A DNA stretch of 64,000 nt, taken from the NCBI GenBank assembly GCA_963747335.1, contig CAVVEV010000001.1:123624-187623 (forward strand). Direction: 5' to 3'. This document shows, one piece after another, positions 23,671 to 32,731 of the stretch. Within the stretch, counting starts at the first letter, position 1. The number at the start of each line of letters is the position of its first letter. The notes beneath the pieces were generated by a model. That model had not been told where the DNA came from and searched no databases. It was given only the letters and a program-made list of their open reading frames with translations. This stretch comes from Prado023 sp963747335. GTDB lineage: Bacteria; Actinomycetota; Actinomycetes; S36-B12; CAIYMF01. The translations under genes and the position numbers were made by a program.

Positions 23671-24384
23671 GTGGACCCCAGTCGTGCAGTCGTGGCCATC
23701 GATGGACCCTCGGGCAGCGGTAAGTCGAGCACCAGCCGGGGAGTGGCCAGGGCGCTGGGGCTCGACTACCTGGACACCGGTGCGATGTACCGGGCGATGG
23801 CCTGGTACATGCTGGACGGCGGTGTGGATGTCGCCGACCCCGCGGCCGTGGCGGCACTGGCCGACCGGCCGACCCTCGTCTCCGCCACGGACCCTGAGTT
23901 CCCGACGATCGCCGTGGACGGCGTCGACGTCAGCGGGCCGATCCGGGGGGACGCCGTGACCGGGGCCGTGAGCCCCGTGGCCGCTGTTCCCGAGGTGCGG
24001 GCGCGCCTGGTCGCGTTGCAGCGTGGGGTGGTGGCCGCGTCGCTGGCCGCGGGGCGGGGCATCGTGGTGGAGGGCCGCGACATCGGGACAGTCGTGCTCC
24101 CCGACGCCACCGCCAAGATCTTCCTCACCGCCGATGCCGAGGCGCGGGCAGCCCGGCGGGCGCTCGAGGATGCGGATCGCGCGGGGGTCGCCGCCCCGGC
24201 GGCGCTGGACGTCGCCGCGACCGCTGCTTCTCTGGCCGAGCGGGATGCGATCGACTCCGGTCGTGCCGTGGCACCGCTCCGTCGCGCGGACGGCGCAATC
24301 CAGGTCGACGGGACATTCATGACACTCGACGAGGTGATCGCCACGATCGTGGGAATCGTCGAGGACGCCTGCGCGGCCAGCTGA
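23671..24384 (+). CDS. cmk: cytidylate kinase
   Basis: It phosphorylates CMP and dCMP. The signatures are AIDGPSGSGKSSTSRGVARAL (P-loop), YLDTGAMYRAM, VEGRDIGTVVLPDA and KIFLTADAEARAARR. It is 237 residues long with a GTG start. The pairing of cmk with der is a common actinobacterial arrangement. Confidence 0.95.
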   Translation: MDPSRAVVAIDGPSGSGKSSTSRGVARALGLDYLDTGAMYRAMAWYMLDGGVDVADPAAVAALADRPTLVSATDPEFPTIAVDGVDVSGPIRGDAVTGAVSPVAAVPEVRARLVALQRGVVAASLAAGRGIVVEGRDIGTVVLPDATAKIFLTADAEARAARRALEDADRAGVAAPAALDVAATAASLAERDAIDSGRAVAPLRRADGAIQVDGTFMTLDEVIATIVGIVEDACAAS

Positions 24385-24586
24385 CCGACCCGCGTCCACC
24401 CAGGCGCCGCACCTGCCAACGCCCCACCCACGCGTTCCAGCCTCAAGCACCTCCTACCACGCATCCCCTTGAGAAGGTCCAGAGCCACCGCGCTGGACGG
24501 GAGGATGCTGACCATTGCGGAGGGGCTGCGCGCCGGGCCCGGGTCCGGGTCCACCTGACGGGCGAGGTGGTGGGTCCTTGCTCAAC

Positions 24587-24592
24587 TACCCT
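24587..24592 (+). promoter_or_regulatory. -10 element for der
   Basis: TACCCT ends 6 bases before the der ATG, so +1 would fall at the start codon (leaderless mRNA). No other gene is seen in 24385–24598. Confidence 0.45.
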
Positions 24593-24598
24593 TGGTGC

Positions 24599-26137
24599 AT
24601 GAATGACACGCCGATCCAGGACACTTCCGACCCCGATGTTGGGGAGTGGGTGTCGCTCGGAGACATCGACCCGACCGCTGCCGATGGCACATTCGAGGTC
24701 GACGAGGCTGGTTGGGAGTTCGACGAGGAGGCTGAGCGCGCCGCACTCGCGGCCGCCGCCGAAGAGTTCGGCGTCGAGCTCGACGAGGACGACCTGGCCG
24801 AGGCTGGTGGGCACGCCCTGCCGGTGGTCGCGATCATCGGGCGGCCCAACGTGGGCAAGTCCACTCTGGTCAACCGGATCCTTGGTCGCCGTGAGGCGGT
24901 CGTCCAGGACATCCCGGGGGTGACGCGCGACCGCGTCGCCTATGACGCCGACTGGTCGGGGCGGCGGTTCGTGCTGCTCGACACCGGCGGCTGGGACCCC
25001 GATGCCAGTGGGCTCGCGGCCCGGATCTCCGACCAGGCAGAGCGCGCGGTGGCGATCGCAGACGTGGTCATCCTCGTGGTCGACGCGACGGTGGGGGCCA
25101 CGGACGCCGAGGAGGCGGTCATCAAGGTCCTGCGGCGCGCGGGCAAGCCCGTGGTTCTCGCGGCGAACAAGGTCGACGACGAGCGGGCCGAGGCCGACGC
25201 GGCGATGCTGTGGTCACTCGGCCTCGGGCAGCCGTACCCGGTGTCAGCGCTGCACGGCCGCGGTAGCGGCGACCTGCTGGATGCGGTCCTGGAGGTGTTG
25301 CCCGAGCAGGGCAGCGGTCGGTCGCACGACACCGGACCCCGTCGTGTTGCGCTGGTCGGCAAGCCGAACGTGGGCAAGTCCTCGCTGCTCAACAAGCTGG
25401 CGGGTCAGGACAGGGCGGTCGTGTCCGAGGTCGCCGGGACCACCGTCGACCCTGTGGACGAGATCGTGATGCTGCGGGACCGGGAGTGGCTGTTCGTCGA
25501 CACCGCGGGCATCCGCCGCCGGGTTCGGGTAGCCAGTGGGCATGAGTACTACGCCTCCCTGCGCACGCACGCCGCGCTCGAGAAGGCCGAGGTCGCGGTG
25601 GTGCTGGTCGACGGCGGCGAGCCGATGAGCGAGCAGGACCTGCGGATCACCTCGATGGTGGTCGAGGCCGGCCGTGCGCTGGTGCTGGCGATCAACAAGT
25701 GGGACCTCGTCGATGAGGAGCGTCGCCGCTACCTCGAGCGCGAGATCGAGCGGGACCTGGCCCCGATCGCATGGGCGCCACGCGTCAACGTCTCGGCGCT
25801 GACCGGGCGCTCGGTGGACAAGCTGGTGCCCGCGCTCGATGCGGCCATCGCCGGCTGGGAGACGCGGGTGTCGACCGGGCGGCTCAACCAGTTCCTCAAG
25901 GAGCTGGTGGCGGCGCACCCGCACCCGCTGCGTGGGGGCAAGCAGCCGCGCATCCTCTTCGGCACCCAGGCCTCGACCCGGCCGCCGACGTTCGTGCTGT
26001 TCACCACTGGGTTCCTCGAAGCTGGCTACCGGCGCTTCGTGGAGCGGCGCCTGCGCGAGGAGTTCGGGTTCGTCGGTACGCCGATCCGCATCAACCTGCG
26101 GATCCGGGAGAAGCGCGGCGCAGGGCGCCAGGGCTGA
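24599..26137 (+). CDS. der: ribosome-assembly GTPase Der (EngA)
   Basis: Der carries two tandem GTPase domains needed for 50S assembly. After an acidic extension of about 73 residues, G-domain 1 has GRPNVGKST (81–89), DTGGW and NKVD. G-domain 2 has GKPNVGKSS, DTAGI and NKWD. The C-terminal KH-like domain (GRLNQFLKELVAAHPHPL, GFVGTPIRINLRIREK) is complete. It is 512 residues long; the acidic leader is common in actinobacterial Der. Confidence 0.97.
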   Translation: MNDTPIQDTSDPDVGEWVSLGDIDPTAADGTFEVDEAGWEFDEEAERAALAAAAEEFGVELDEDDLAEAGGHALPVVAIIGRPNVGKSTLVNRILGRREAVVQDIPGVTRDRVAYDADWSGRRFVLLDTGGWDPDASGLAARISDQAERAVAIADVVILVVDATVGATDAEEAVIKVLRRAGKPVVLAANKVDDERAEADAAMLWSLGLGQPYPVSALHGRGSGDLLDAVLEVLPEQGSGRSHDTGPRRVALVGKPNVGKSSLLNKLAGQDRAVVSEVAGTTVDPVDEIVMLRDREWLFVDTAGIRRRVRVASGHEYYASLRTHAALEKAEVAVVLVDGGEPMSEQDLRITSMVVEAGRALVLAINKWDLVDEERRRYLEREIERDLAPIAWAPRVNVSALTGRSVDKLVPALDAAIAGWETRVSTGRLNQFLKELVAAHPHPLRGGKQPRILFGTQASTRPPTFVLFTTGFLEAGYRRFVERRLREEFGFVGTPIRINLRIREKRGAGRQG

Positions 26138-26169
26138 CGCCGCGGCCGCGCCGACGGTGTGCGGCTGGC

Positions 26170-26646
26170 TCAGACCTCCTTCGGGACCTTGCCGAACAGG
26201 GTGAACAACCGGCACATCACGCGGTGACCGCCGTCGGAGGTGGGTCCGTACATGAGCGGGCAGCCGCCGTCGATCACGGTCACGCCATTGGCCCGGCCCA
26301 GCTCGGTGGCGGGTTCCGAGACGCTGCCGGCACCGAATGAGCGGTGCATCCAGACATGGTTGATGCCCAGATCGATGGCCTCGCGCATTGTGGCCTCGGC
26401 GCGCTCGGGCCGGGTCCCGATCACGACTGCCTCGACCCCGCCGGGGATGGAGGCCAGGTTCGGATAGGTCTGGTCGCCCTCCGCGATCGGCTCGTTGGGA
26501 TTGACGGCGAACACCTCGTAGCCGCGCTCGCGCATGCGGACGTAGACGGCGTTGCTTCCGTGGCCCTTGGGGTTCGCTGAGACCCCCGTCACGGCGACTC
26601 GTGTGAGAGCGAGGAACTCGGTGGCGGCGTCCTTGGTGCGGGTCAT
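26170..26646 (-). CDS. CoA-binding domain (YccU-like) protein
   Basis: This 158-residue Rossmann-fold protein belongs to the CoA_binding family. VAVTGVSANPKGHGSNAVYVRMRERGYEV and VVIGTRPERAEATMREAIDLGINHVWMHRSFG are typical. The start MTRTKDAATEF at 26646 is set by GGGGAGA upstream. Upstream in-frame ATGs would add non-conserved sequence. It converges on der. The biological role of the family is unclear. Confidence 0.88.
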   Translation of the reverse strand: MTRTKDAATEFLALTRVAVTGVSANPKGHGSNAVYVRMRERGYEVFAVNPNEPIAEGDQTYPNLASIPGGVEAVVIGTRPERAEATMREAIDLGINHVWMHRSFGAGSVSEPATELGRANGVTVIDGGCPLMYGPTSDGGHRVMCRLFTLFGKVPKEV

Positions 26647-26750
26647 GCGCTGCGTCTCCCCTGCCAGGTGGCGCCGACGTTCGGCGCAGCACCCCACGCT
26701 AGGCGGGCGCGGCTGGGGCGCGTGACGGCCGATGGTCCCGACTTTCACGA

Positions 26751-26826
26751 TTGCGCTGCATCTGCGACGAAATCACGCCCGAGATGCAACGCAACCCCGT
26801 GTCGGGCGACTCAGATGCGACGCAAC
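26751..26826. repeat. three copies of a GATGCRRCGCAA motif
   Basis: GATGCAACGCAAC (26783–26795), GATGCGACGCAAC (26814–26826) and an inverted GATGCAGCGCAA (26751–26762) lie between the CoA-binding gene and tRNA-Pro. GTCGGGCGA is also repeated at 26801–26809 and 26833–26841. A regulatory role for either flank is possible. Confidence 0.45.
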
Positions 26827-26865
26827 TGGATGGTCGGGCGATTTCGGGTGGGCGTCCGGCTGGGA

Positions 26866-26871
26866 TATCCT
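26866..26871 (+). promoter_or_regulatory. -10 element for tRNA-Pro
   Basis: TATCCT lies 23 bases before the mature tRNA 5' end. Confidence 0.4.
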
Positions 26872-26894
26872 TGCGGGGCCCCGCGAGGGGAGTT

Positions 26895-26971
<77 letters not shown>

Positions 26972-27391
26972 GTATCACCGCAGGTCGCAGGACCAGTTCT
27001 GGGAACCGGGACTGGTCTTCCCGTGATCTGGTTCGGGAGTCACGGGGATCGGACGTGGGCGACCATCTCGATCTCGACTCGGTACCCGACCCCGAGGCCA
27101 ACCGGGCGGGCGTAATGCACGCCTCCGCGGGGGGCCCACAACACACGCTAGGCCGCCACTCGGTTAGGCACCCCGGGAGGTCACCCCGCGAGGTCACCCC
27201 AGGAAGTCAACCCTGAGCAGGCCGAGCAGTTGCTGCTGATGGGGCCTGCGGTTTCGTTCATCGGGGAACGGCGCCAGGTGTGACCACGGTGGGCGGAACG
27301 CATGCCAGCTCGGGTCACACCGCCGACACGTGTGCGGCAGTGCAGGGGCGTGTTTGCTGGTCCTGCATGCCCGTGGGAATCTTGGGCCATC
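26972..27391. other. 420-bp intergenic region before the first STAND regulator
   Basis: No convincing gene. A short minus-strand reading near 27115–27038 gives GGVHYARPVGLGVGYRVEIE, which resembles a RidA-family C-terminus; it may be a gene remnant (weak). The region also holds an outward-facing GGGGTGAC-type promoter (27145–27187) and an inverted pair GGTGTGACC (27277–27285) / GGTCACACC (27313–27321) ahead of the regulator gene, which could serve autoregulation. Confidence 0.5.
27145..27187 (-). promoter_or_regulatory. island-1 operator/promoter, copy 1 (faces tRNA-Pro)
   Basis: On the minus strand GGGGTGAC half-sites occur at 27193–27200 and 27180–27187, with a weaker third copy at 27205–27213 (13-bp period). 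TAGCGT (27150–27145) follows 29 bp after the last half-site. The layout matches the six other copies in this island, but no recognisable gene lies downstream. Confidence 0.6.
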
Positions 27392-29986
27392 ATGGCACCG
27401 ACCCAGGATGTTTCTTCGGTGGGGCGGCCTGTCACCCCCGTGGTCGCCCACCCGCGCCTCGCCCGGTCCCGGCTGGTGGCGCGCCTGGGCCAACTGCCCC
27501 CTGGTGGGGTGGCTTTGCTGGTCGCCCCGGCCGGGTATGGAGCGACGTCGCTGCTCGCGCTCGCTGCCGAGCAGTCGAACGCGACGCCCGTGTGGTTGTC
27601 GGGCCCTGGGGGCCCGTCCGGGTATCGCCAGTTCTGGAACAACCTGGCTGAAGCCCTGACTCGCGCAGGTGTGGATGCCCCGACCCCACCCGAGGAGGGC
27701 CACCCCGCCGGGTGGCAGGAGTTCGGTTCCGACCTGGGCGGTCGGCTGGCGGCGGGCCCGCCGATCCTGCTCATCGTGGATGACCTGGGCGGGGACCCGG
27801 CCTTCGATGCGATCTTCCAGCATCTGGTTGACAACCTGCCGACCAATATCCGCCTTCTGGTGCGGGTCCGCCGTACGCCGCACTTGGACGTCTCCCGGTT
27901 GCTCGCGGGCGGGCAGTTGGTCCTTCTCACGAGGTGGGATCTAGCGCTGAGTGTCGAGGAGTCCGGCGAGTACCTGGAGATGATCGCTCCGGACCTGTCC
28001 AATGACCGGCGAGCCGCGCTGAGCGAGGTGGCCGAGGGGTGGATCGGGGCGCTGCGCGCCAGCGTCACGGGCACGGGTGGCAGCCCGGACATCGATCCGG
28101 CTGCGTGGCTGCTGGGTCCGGGGTTGGACCTGCTGTTCGGCCGGTGGGTGGCCACGCTGGATCCGGTGGATCGGGATCTGCTGGTCCGCTGCAGCGTGCT
28201 GGACACCCTCACCCCGGAAGCCTGTGACTGGATCGTGGGGCGATCGGACAGCGCGGTGCGGTTGGCCGGATTGTCCGAGGCGCAGGTCGTGGCCCCGCCG
28301 GTGGGTGCCCTGGGGTTCCAGTACCGGGCGCACGGCCTGTTGCAGGAGTACCTGCGCCGGCAGCTCTCCGCTCGTGGCCGGCAGGCCATGGCACAGGCTC
28401 ATGGGGCTGCGGGCCTGTGGTTGGCCTCCCAGGGTGATGTCGACTCTGCGGTCACCCAGTTGCTCGATGCGGGCCAGATCGACAAGGCGCGAGAGGTGCT
28501 CGGGGCGCACGTCGCGGGGCTGTTGGACTCGGGTCGTTCAGACCGGGTGCGTGGCTGGTATCGCCAGGCCCCCCAGCTTGCGCTACCCGAGGACCAGGTG
28601 ATGCTGCTCGGGGCGGCGTGGTCGGAGGTCCTCGGTGGGAACGTTTCGGCCGCCGGGCCACATCTGGCCGAGCTGGAGGCGGTCACCGCCGCTTCCGCTC
28701 CGCGGCCGGCACCGGGGGACAGCGATGCAGCCTCGGGGCTCGCATGGCTGCGTATGGAGACCCTGTTCCTGCGCGCCTACCTGGAGGCGTGGGCTGGGCG
28801 CACCGCCCGCGCCCGGGAGCTGGTGGGCAAGGTCCGGGCCGCCTACGGCACCGACTGGAACCGGACGTCGCCGCAGGCCGCCGCCCTGATGGGGGTGCGT
28901 CTGGACCTGTGGCACGGCGACGACGAGGCCGCTCGCGCCGAACTGCTCACCCTGTCCAGCCGACCCCGGACCAACGAGTACTACCGCGCAGTGGCCATCC
29001 CTGCGCTGGGTGCGGTGCTGGCCGCTGACGACGGGCGAGCGCATCGGGCGCGGTTCCTGGCCGACACGGCCCTGGCTGCCCTCGAGGAGACCGGGGCGAT
29101 CGGGGCGGTGGACGACTGCGACGCCAAGCTGGCCCGAGCCCGGGCCCTGGTCGACCTCGGTAATCCGGTCGCAGCGCTCCAGGACGCGGTGGAGGTGGAG
29201 CGTCGGGGGGCGTCGGTGGGGCATGTCGGGTACCTGGTGCTCGGGGCGGTGGCGCGGGCGCGGGCGCTCGCCGCAGGCGGTGACTGGCCGGCCGCGCAGC
29301 AGGCCCTGGAGGAGGCTCGTCAGGTCCTACGGGAACGGGCCGTGGGTAACGCGCTGGCCCAGGTGGTCGATTCAGCCGTTGTCGAGGTGGCTGTGGAGTC
29401 CTCCGATCGGGACCGGGCCAACCGCGCCTTGGAGAGGATTCCCGTGGGCCGGGCTCGGGAGCGCCTGGCGATCCGGGTGGCGGGGATGGGGGGTTCCCTG
29501 ACGGAGGCTGAGGCGGTGCGGCTGGCGCGATCCGTGCGGCCGGTGGTGCCTCGTGATGTGGTCGACGCGCGGATGCTGATGGCGGCGGTGACGGCCGCCT
29601 CCCGGCCCGCTGAGGCGCAGATGCATCTGTCGGCGGCTGCGACCATCGCCTACGAGCTCGGCATGCTCCGGGCTTTGTCGGGGCGGTCGGAGGAGGTTGT
29701 GGTCCTGGCCGACCGAGTCGCGCAGCAGCCCCACGAGCCTGCTGTTGCCGCGCTGGTGGCTGGCGCCTCAGCGACGGCAACCACTGCGTCGTCAGCCGTC
29801 CCGCCCCTGAGTCGGGGGGAACGTGAGCTGCTGGATCGGCTCGCCACGTCCGAGGGGCACCGCGAGTTGGCCGCCGACCTGGGTATTTCGGTGAACACCC
29901 TCAAGACCCGGTTGCGCCGCCTGTACGCCAAGCTCGGGGTGCACGACCGTGCGTCGGCCCTGCGGCGCACCGGATCAGGGGTCTGA
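27392..29986 (+). CDS. large LuxR-family STAND regulator with degenerate P-loop
   Basis: This MalT-like transcription regulator has 864 residues. The N-terminal NTPase domain carries APAGYGATS at 45–53, where the Walker A lysine is alanine, followed by Walker B LLIVDDL. A long helical TPR-like region follows (about 330–790). The last 65 residues are a LuxR/GerE helix-turn-helix (LSRGERELLDRLATSEGHRELAADL, ISVNTLKTRLRRLYAKLGVHDR). ATG 27392 is preferred over ATG 27302 because the domain begins right after it; the ribosome-binding site is weak. It heads an island whose promoters share a GGGGTGAC operator and is the obvious candidate regulator (inference). Its stop touches the stop of the convergent ATPase gene. 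Confidence 0.88.
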   Translation: MAPTQDVSSVGRPVTPVVAHPRLARSRLVARLGQLPPGGVALLVAPAGYGATSLLALAAEQSNATPVWLSGPGGPSGYRQFWNNLAEALTRAGVDAPTPPEEGHPAGWQEFGSDLGGRLAAGPPILLIVDDLGGDPAFDAIFQHLVDNLPTNIRLLVRVRRTPHLDVSRLLAGGQLVLLTRWDLALSVEESGEYLEMIAPDLSNDRRAALSEVAEGWIGALRASVTGTGGSPDIDPAAWLLGPGLDLLFGRWVATLDPVDRDLLVRCSVLDTLTPEACDWIVGRSDSAVRLAGLSEAQVVAPPVGALGFQYRAHGLLQEYLRRQLSARGRQAMAQAHGAAGLWLASQGDVDSAVTQLLDAGQIDKAREVLGAHVAGLLDSGRSDRVRGWYRQAPQLALPEDQVMLLGAAWSEVLGGNVSAAGPHLAELEAVTAASAPRPAPGDSDAASGLAWLRMETLFLRAYLEAWAGRTARARELVGKVRAAYGTDWNRTSPQAAALMGVRLDLWHGDDEAARAELLTLSSRPRTNEYYRAVAIPALGAVLAADDGRAHRARFLADTALAALEETGAIGAVDDCDAKLARARALVDLGNPVAALQDAVEVERRGASVGHVGYLVLGAVARARALAAGGDWPAAQQALEEARQVLRERAVGNALAQVVDSAVVEVAVESSDRDRANRALERIPVGRARERLAIRVAGMGGSLTEAEAVRLARSVRPVVPRDVVDARMLMAAVTAASRPAEAQMHLSAAATIAYELGMLRALSGRSEEVVVLADRVAQQPHEPAVAALVAGASATATTASSAVPPLSRGERELLDRLATSEGHRELAADLGISVNTLKTRLRRLYAKLGVHDRASALRRTGSGV

Positions 29987-32701
29987 TCAGGACTGGCCGA
30001 TCCGACGCCGCCGGAGCCCCTTCTCGATCTCGACCGCGGCGGCGAACACCGCGGTGAGCCCAAGGCACACCGCCCACTGCTGACCGGTGAGCTCGGTTGT
30101 CTTCAGGAACCCCTGGAGGAAGCCGACCTCCGTGGACATCACGGTGATCATGAACCCGCCGATGGTCAGCAGCGCGGCCGGGACCACCGGCCGCGCGAAT
30201 GCGGACGCGGTCGTCTTGCGCATGACGAACCCAGCCGAGGCGGTGGACAGAGCCATCACGGCGTAGGCCATGGTCACCGACACGCTGGCCACCTCCGTGG
30301 ACGGGTCGTCGGGCCCGAGCACCAAGGGAAGCAGGGACAGCACCCCGAGCAGCACCCCGAGCCCGATCCAGCGCGTCGCGGTGGTTCGGTTGAAGATCCG
30401 TTCCCGGGGGTCCCTTGGGGGTAGGTCCATCAGGCCGGGCTCGGGTTCGTCGATGGAGATGATGATCACCGGGATCACCGCGAGGGTGAAGTTGAGGAAC
30501 AGCACCATCAGGGGCAGCAGGGCCACGCCGTCATTGATGTTGAAGATCGTGGCGAGCAGGAACATGCTGACCAGGCCGAACAGCTGGGTCAGCTGGTAGC
30601 CGATGTAGGCCGTGATCCGGGAGAAGATGCCCCGCCCGAGCTCGACGGCGTGCACCAGGGTGGCGAAGTTGTCGTCGGTGAGGATCATCTTCGCGGCCTG
30701 CTTGGAGACCTCGCTGCCGCTGCCCATGGCCACGCCGATGTCGGCCTGTTTGAGCGCGGCGGCGTCGTTGACGGCGTCGCCGGTCATGGCCACGACGTCG
30801 CCGCTGGCCTGCATGCGCTGCACGAGGCGCAGCTTGTCCTGCGGGGAGACCCGGCCGAACACGTGCAGCTCGGGCAGTTGGGCCGCGAGCTGATCGTCGC
30901 TAGTGGCGGCGAACTGCGTGCCGGACATGCCACCGGGGCCCAGGCCGAGCTCGGCGGCGATGGCCTGGGCGGTGACGAGGTGGTCGCCGGTGATCATCCG
31001 GACGTCGATGCCGGCGCGCCGGGCCACGGCCACGGCCTCGATCGCCTCCGGGCGCAGCGGGTCGATGATCCCGACCAGGCCGAGGAACACGAGGTCGGTC
31101 ACGCAGCGCATGGGGTCGGCCAGGAGGGCCGGCTCGGTTTCGTCGGTCAGGGTGCGCACCGCCAGGGCCAGCACGCGCAGGCCCGCGGATCCCAGTCGCG
31201 CGTTGGCCTCGTCGATGGAGGCCCGCACCTCGGCCAGGTCGACGGTGCTGCCGTCGGCGGCCAGGGCCCGGGTGCAGCGCGCCAGGACGACGTCGGGCCC
31301 GCCCTTGACCAGCCCGACGAGCCGGTCGGTCCCCTGGTAGGGCAGTCGGTGGAAGGTGGCCATGAACTTGTACGCCGAGTCGAAGGGCACGGTCGCCACC
31401 CGGGGGTAGGCCAGTCGGGTCTCGGTCACCGAGACGCCGATCTTCTCCGCGAGCACCACGACAGCGGCCTCGGTCGGGTCACCGACCACGTCCCCACTGC
31501 GGCTCACGGTCGCGTCGCTGGCCAACGCGGACACGTAGGCCAGGGCGGTGAGGTCGGCGTCCGGGGCGCCGGCCACCCCGCGGATCGCCCCGGTCCAGGA
31601 GTACCCCTCGCCGTCGACCTCGTACCAGCTGCCTGCGTAGTGCACGGCGCGGGCGGTCATCTGGTTCAGCGTCAGGGTGCCGGTCTTGTCGGTGTTGATC
31701 TGGCTGGTCGCGCCCAGGGTCTCGACATCGTTGAGGTTGCGCACGATCGCCTTGGCCTTGGCCAGCTGCTGGGCGCCCATCGCGAGCATCGACTGCACGA
31801 ACGTGGGCATGCCGGTGGGGATCGCCGACACGGCCATCGAGATGCCCAGGAGCATCAGCGCGGAGAAGCTCAGGCCCCGGATCAGGCCGACGACCAGGAT
31901 GACGGCCAGCGTCGCCCAGGCGACCCAGGCGATCTTCTTGGTCAGGTCGTCGAGCTGCTGCTGGAGCGGGGATCGGGTACGGGTGACCCCACTGAGCATG
32001 GCCGCGATCCGCCCGACCTCGGTGTTCATCCCGGTCTCGGTGATCACGATCGTGCCGGTGCCGCGGGTGACCGACGTGTTCTGGAACAGCAGGTTGGACC
32101 GGTCTCCCAGGGCGATGTCAGCGCCCTGCAGCCCGGCCGGGTCCTTGCCCACGGGGACGCTCTCCCCGGTCAGGGCGGACTCCTGCGCCTCGAGCGTCGC
32201 GGACTCCAGGATGCGCCCGTCCGCGGGCACGATGTCGCCGGCCTCCACCGCCACCACGTCCCCGGGAACGAGGTCGGATGCCGGCAGGATCTTCAGGGTC
32301 CCGCCGCGCAGGACCCGGGCCTGGGCCACCTGCAGGTTGGCCAGCGCGTCCACGCTCGCGCGGGCCTTGAGCTCCTGGTTGGTGCCCAGCACCACGTTGA
32401 GCAGCACCAGGGCGAGCACGACCGCGGCGGTGGAGCCCTGCCCGATGAGGATGCTCACCACGGCCACGGCGACCAGCATCAGATTCATCGGCTCAACCAG
32501 CTGGCCCAGGGCGACCCTCCACCGGGACGGCTTGGCCTCCTCCTGCAGGGTGTTCGGCCCGTACCCGACCAGGCGCTCGGCCGCCTCGGCGTCGGACAGG
32601 CCCGTGGGCGACGAGTTGAGCCGGGCGAGCGCCTCCGCCCCGTGCATCAGATGCCAGGGGGCCTGCTCGGTGCTGGTCGGGTTGATCGTGTCCTGGCTCA
32701 T
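29987..32701 (-). CDS. P2-type cation-transporting ATPase
   Basis: This 904-residue P-type ATPase has an N-terminal cation_ATPase_N domain, TGESVPV (A domain), INTDKTGTLT with the phosphorylated Asp, KGGPDVVL (N domain) and MTGDAVNDAAALKQADIGVAMG (hinge), with about 10 membrane segments. Two sites are unusual. Helix M4 reads SAIPTGMPTF, where Ca2+ pumps have AIPEGLP, so a key Glu ligand is Thr. The hinge reads TGDAVNDAA instead of TGDGVNDAP. Overall it resembles mycobacterial CtpF-type pumps; the ion is uncertain. It lies 30 bases after the DUF2252 gene and is probably cotranscribed with it. Confidence 0.93.
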   Translation of the reverse strand: MSQDTINPTSTEQAPWHLMHGAEALARLNSSPTGLSDAEAAERLVGYGPNTLQEEAKPSRWRVALGQLVEPMNLMLVAVAVVSILIGQGSTAAVVLALVLLNVVLGTNQELKARASVDALANLQVAQARVLRGGTLKILPASDLVPGDVVAVEAGDIVPADGRILESATLEAQESALTGESVPVGKDPAGLQGADIALGDRSNLLFQNTSVTRGTGTIVITETGMNTEVGRIAAMLSGVTRTRSPLQQQLDDLTKKIAWVAWATLAVILVVGLIRGLSFSALMLLGISMAVSAIPTGMPTFVQSMLAMGAQQLAKAKAIVRNLNDVETLGATSQINTDKTGTLTLNQMTARAVHYAGSWYEVDGEGYSWTGAIRGVAGAPDADLTALAYVSALASDATVSRSGDVVGDPTEAAVVVLAEKIGVSVTETRLAYPRVATVPFDSAYKFMATFHRLPYQGTDRLVGLVKGGPDVVLARCTRALAADGSTVDLAEVRASIDEANARLGSAGLRVLALAVRTLTDETEPALLADPMRCVTDLVFLGLVGIIDPLRPEAIEAVAVARRAGIDVRMITGDHLVTAQAIAAELGLGPGGMSGTQFAATSDDQLAAQLPELHVFGRVSPQDKLRLVQRMQASGDVVAMTGDAVNDAAALKQADIGVAMGSGSEVSKQAAKMILTDDNFATLVHAVELGRGIFSRITAYIGYQLTQLFGLVSMFLLATIFNINDGVALLPLMVLFLNFTLAVIPVIIISIDEPEPGLMDLPPRDPRERIFNRTTATRWIGLGVLLGVLSLLPLVLGPDDPSTEVASVSVTMAYAVMALSTASAGFVMRKTTASAFARPVVPAALLTIGGFMITVMSTEVGFLQGFLKTTELTGQQWAVCLGLTAVFAAAVEIEKGLRRRRIGQS

Positions 32702-32731
32702 GAGAGGTCCTCGCTCCGCGTTGTCGCGTGG

